From Leptolyngbya sp. NIES-2104 (GTDB taxonomy: Bacteria > Cyanobacteriota > Cyanobacteriia > Leptolyngbyales > Leptolyngbyaceae): a stretch of DNA of 64,000 nt. Location: positions 62,001-126,000 of the forward strand of contig NZ_BBWW01000001.1 of the NCBI RefSeq assembly GCF_001485215.1. The letters are read 5' to 3'. The number at the start of each line of letters is the position of its first letter. Within the stretch, counting starts at the first letter, position 1. The notes under the pieces are model-generated. The model had not been told where the DNA came from. It was given only the letters and a program-made list of their open reading frames with translations, and searched no databases. The translations under genes and the position numbers were made by a program. This document shows positions 62,813 to 64,000 of this stretch, one piece after another.

Positions 62813-64000
62813 ATGTTCGAGAATTTTCCTTGGCTGACTACGATCATTTTGTTTCCGATCGTGGCTTCGATCGCCATTCCCTTTCTCCCCGACAAAGACG
62901 GTAAAACCGTTCGGTGGTATTCGCTCATTGTCGGTCTGATCGATTTTCTGTTAATTGTTTATACCTTCTACACGCAGTACGATTTTTCTAATCCCGAATT
63001 GCAGTTGGTGGAGCGTTACGCCTGGGTTCCTCAAATCGATCTCAACTGGTCGGTTGGAGTCGATGGCTTGTCGATGCCGCTCGTGATTCTGACGGGATTT
63101 ATTACAACGCTGGCAATTTTGGCGGCTTGGCCCGTGACCTTCAAGCCCAGGTTGTTTTACTTCTTGATGCTGGTCATGTACGGCGGACAGATTGCCGTAT
63201 TTGCCGTTCAGGATATGCTGCTGTTCTTCCTATCGTGGGAGCTTGAACTGGTTCCCATCTATTTTCTGCTCTCGATCTGGGGTGGAAAAAAACGCTTGTA
63301 TGCGGCAACCAAGTTTATTCTTTACACCGCAGGCGGTTCACTGTTTATTTTAGTGGCTGCGTTGGCAATGGCGTTTTATGGCGACAGCCCAACGTTTGAT
63401 ATGCAAACCTTGGCGCATCGAGACTTTCCGCTGAATTTTCAGTTGTGGATTTACACTGGATTCTTGATCGCTTATGCGGTGAAGTTGCCGATTATTCCGC
63501 TGCACACTTGGCTACCGGATGCTCACGGTGAGGCGACTGCTCCCGTACATATGCTGCTAGCTGGAATTCTTCTAAAGATGGGCGGCTATGCGCTGATTCG
63601 GATGAATGCGGAAATGCTTCCTGCGGCTCATGCGATCGTCGCTCCAGCCCTCGTAATCCTGGGTGTCGTCAACATCATCTACGCTGCGCTAACGTCTTTT
63701 GCTCAGCGCAACCTCAAACGCAAGATCGCTTACTCATCGATCTCACACATGGGCTTCGTTCTCATCGGGATCGCATCGTTTACCGACCTCGGTTTGAGTG
63801 GTGCAGTCTTGCAAATGGTGTCACATGGTTTGATCGGTGCGAGTTTGTTCTTCCTTGTGGGTGCGACGTACGATCGAACTCACACGCTGATGCTCGATGA
63901 AATGGGCGGTGTCGGTAAGCAAATGCCGAAAATCTTCTCGATGTTTACCGCTTGCTCGTTGGCATCGTTGGCGCTTCCTGGCATGAGTGGATTTGTTGCA
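62813..64000 (+). CDS. ndhD: NdhD (NDH-1 subunit 4 / NuoM), 3' end beyond window
   Basis: From ATG 62813 an open frame of 396 codons runs off the window. It starts [20 protein letters not shown] and contains [40 protein letters not shown] and [20 protein letters not shown], with the Lys and Glu residues of the proton channel. It belongs to the NdhD1/D2 type associated with NdhF1. It lies 154 bases behind ndhF. Confidence 0.95.
   Translation, partial: MFENFPWLTTIILFPIVASIAIPFLPDKDGKTVRWYSLIVGLIDFLLIVYTFYTQYDFSNPELQLVERYAWVPQIDLNWSVGVDGLSMPLVILTGFITTLAILAAWPVTFKPRLFYFLMLVMYGGQIAVFAVQDMLLFFLSWELELVPIYFLLSIWGGKKRLYAATKFILYTAGGSLFILVAALAMAFYGDSPTFDMQTLAHRDFPLNFQLWIYTGFLIAYAVKLPIIPLHTWLPDAHGEATAPVHMLLAGILLKMGGYALIRMNAEMLPAAHAIVAPALVILGVVNIIYAALTSFAQRNLKRKIAYSSISHMGFVLIGIASFTDLGLSGAVLQMVSHGLIGASLFFLVGATYDRTHTLMLDEMGGVGKQMPKIFSMFTACSLASLALPGMSGFVA

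Noticed and set aside
1-64000. Frequent GCGATCGC octamers as possible CRISPR or regulatory repeats
   Set aside because: These are the HIP1 sites scattered over cyanobacterial genomes, in and between genes, without regular spacing. No CRISPR array was found.

Overview
The window is chromosomal DNA from a cyanobacterium, probably a filamentous Leptolyngbya-type strain. The evidence is the density of GCGATCGC (HIP1) octamers, an NDH-1 cluster of cyanobacterial type (gltA-ndhA-I-G-E and ndhF-ndhD), a PsbP-like lipoprotein, a PCP_red domain protein, DUF3038/DUF4335, XisH/XisI and an HpsE-like glycosyltransferase. The genus is an inference; no rRNA gene is present to confirm it.

Layout. 1-3.5 kb: tail of an unidentified gene, then sufC-sufD-sufS for Fe-S cluster assembly. 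3.5-8.6 kb: a compact defence/toxin patch with three PIN-domain toxin-antitoxin pairs, a NACHT (STAND) NTPase, and two small genes not previously delimited: a 41-codon ORF overlapping the NACHT stop, and a 46-codon single-membrane-segment ORF. 8.6-19.2 kb: SbmA/ABCD4-type ABC exporter, tRNA-Ala(GGC), fmt, DUF6464, DUF3038/DUF4335 pair, PsbP-like lipoprotein, Maf and MutS2. 19.6-25.4 kb: a 1365-residue multidomain protein (DUF4347, three PA14, two Calx-beta, sugar dehydrogenase) and small exported proteins. 25.8-33.2 kb: rimM, avtA-like transaminase, a mazEF cassette, asparaginase, DUF2256, TrmJ-like methyltransferase, beta-lactamase-fold protein, secG and a matrixin-like protease. 33.2-37.2 kb: accessory genes (Rpn-like and Uma2 nucleases, C39-like peptidase, gene remnants). 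37.3-39.9 kb: clpB. 40-42.4 kb: XisH/XisI, a frameshifted gene, a SUKH protein, small orphan genes and an XRE regulator. 42.4-47.5 kb: SH3 protein, tmk, Uma2, HAD, methyltransferase. 47.5-51.8 kb: three glycosyltransferases, interrupted by a MITE-like palindrome, then nadK. 51.9-58.9 kb: another Rpn-like gene, then ndhE-G-I-A and gltA on the minus strand. 59-64 kb: cytosine deaminase-like gene, ndhF and ndhD (cut by the window end).

How it works together. The core genes serve Fe-S assembly, NDH-1 electron transport, translation (fmt, tRNA, rimM, trmJ), nucleotide metabolism and proteostasis. Between them are small accessory cassettes. Three of these lie between short direct repeats: mazEF between 33-bp repeats; a 59-codon gene between two copies of the ndhE 3' end; and two PIN modules between 21-bp repeats, one inside the NACHT gene tail. 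This repeated architecture, and the NACHT/small-ORF/antitoxin/PIN gene row, are the most interesting parts of the window.
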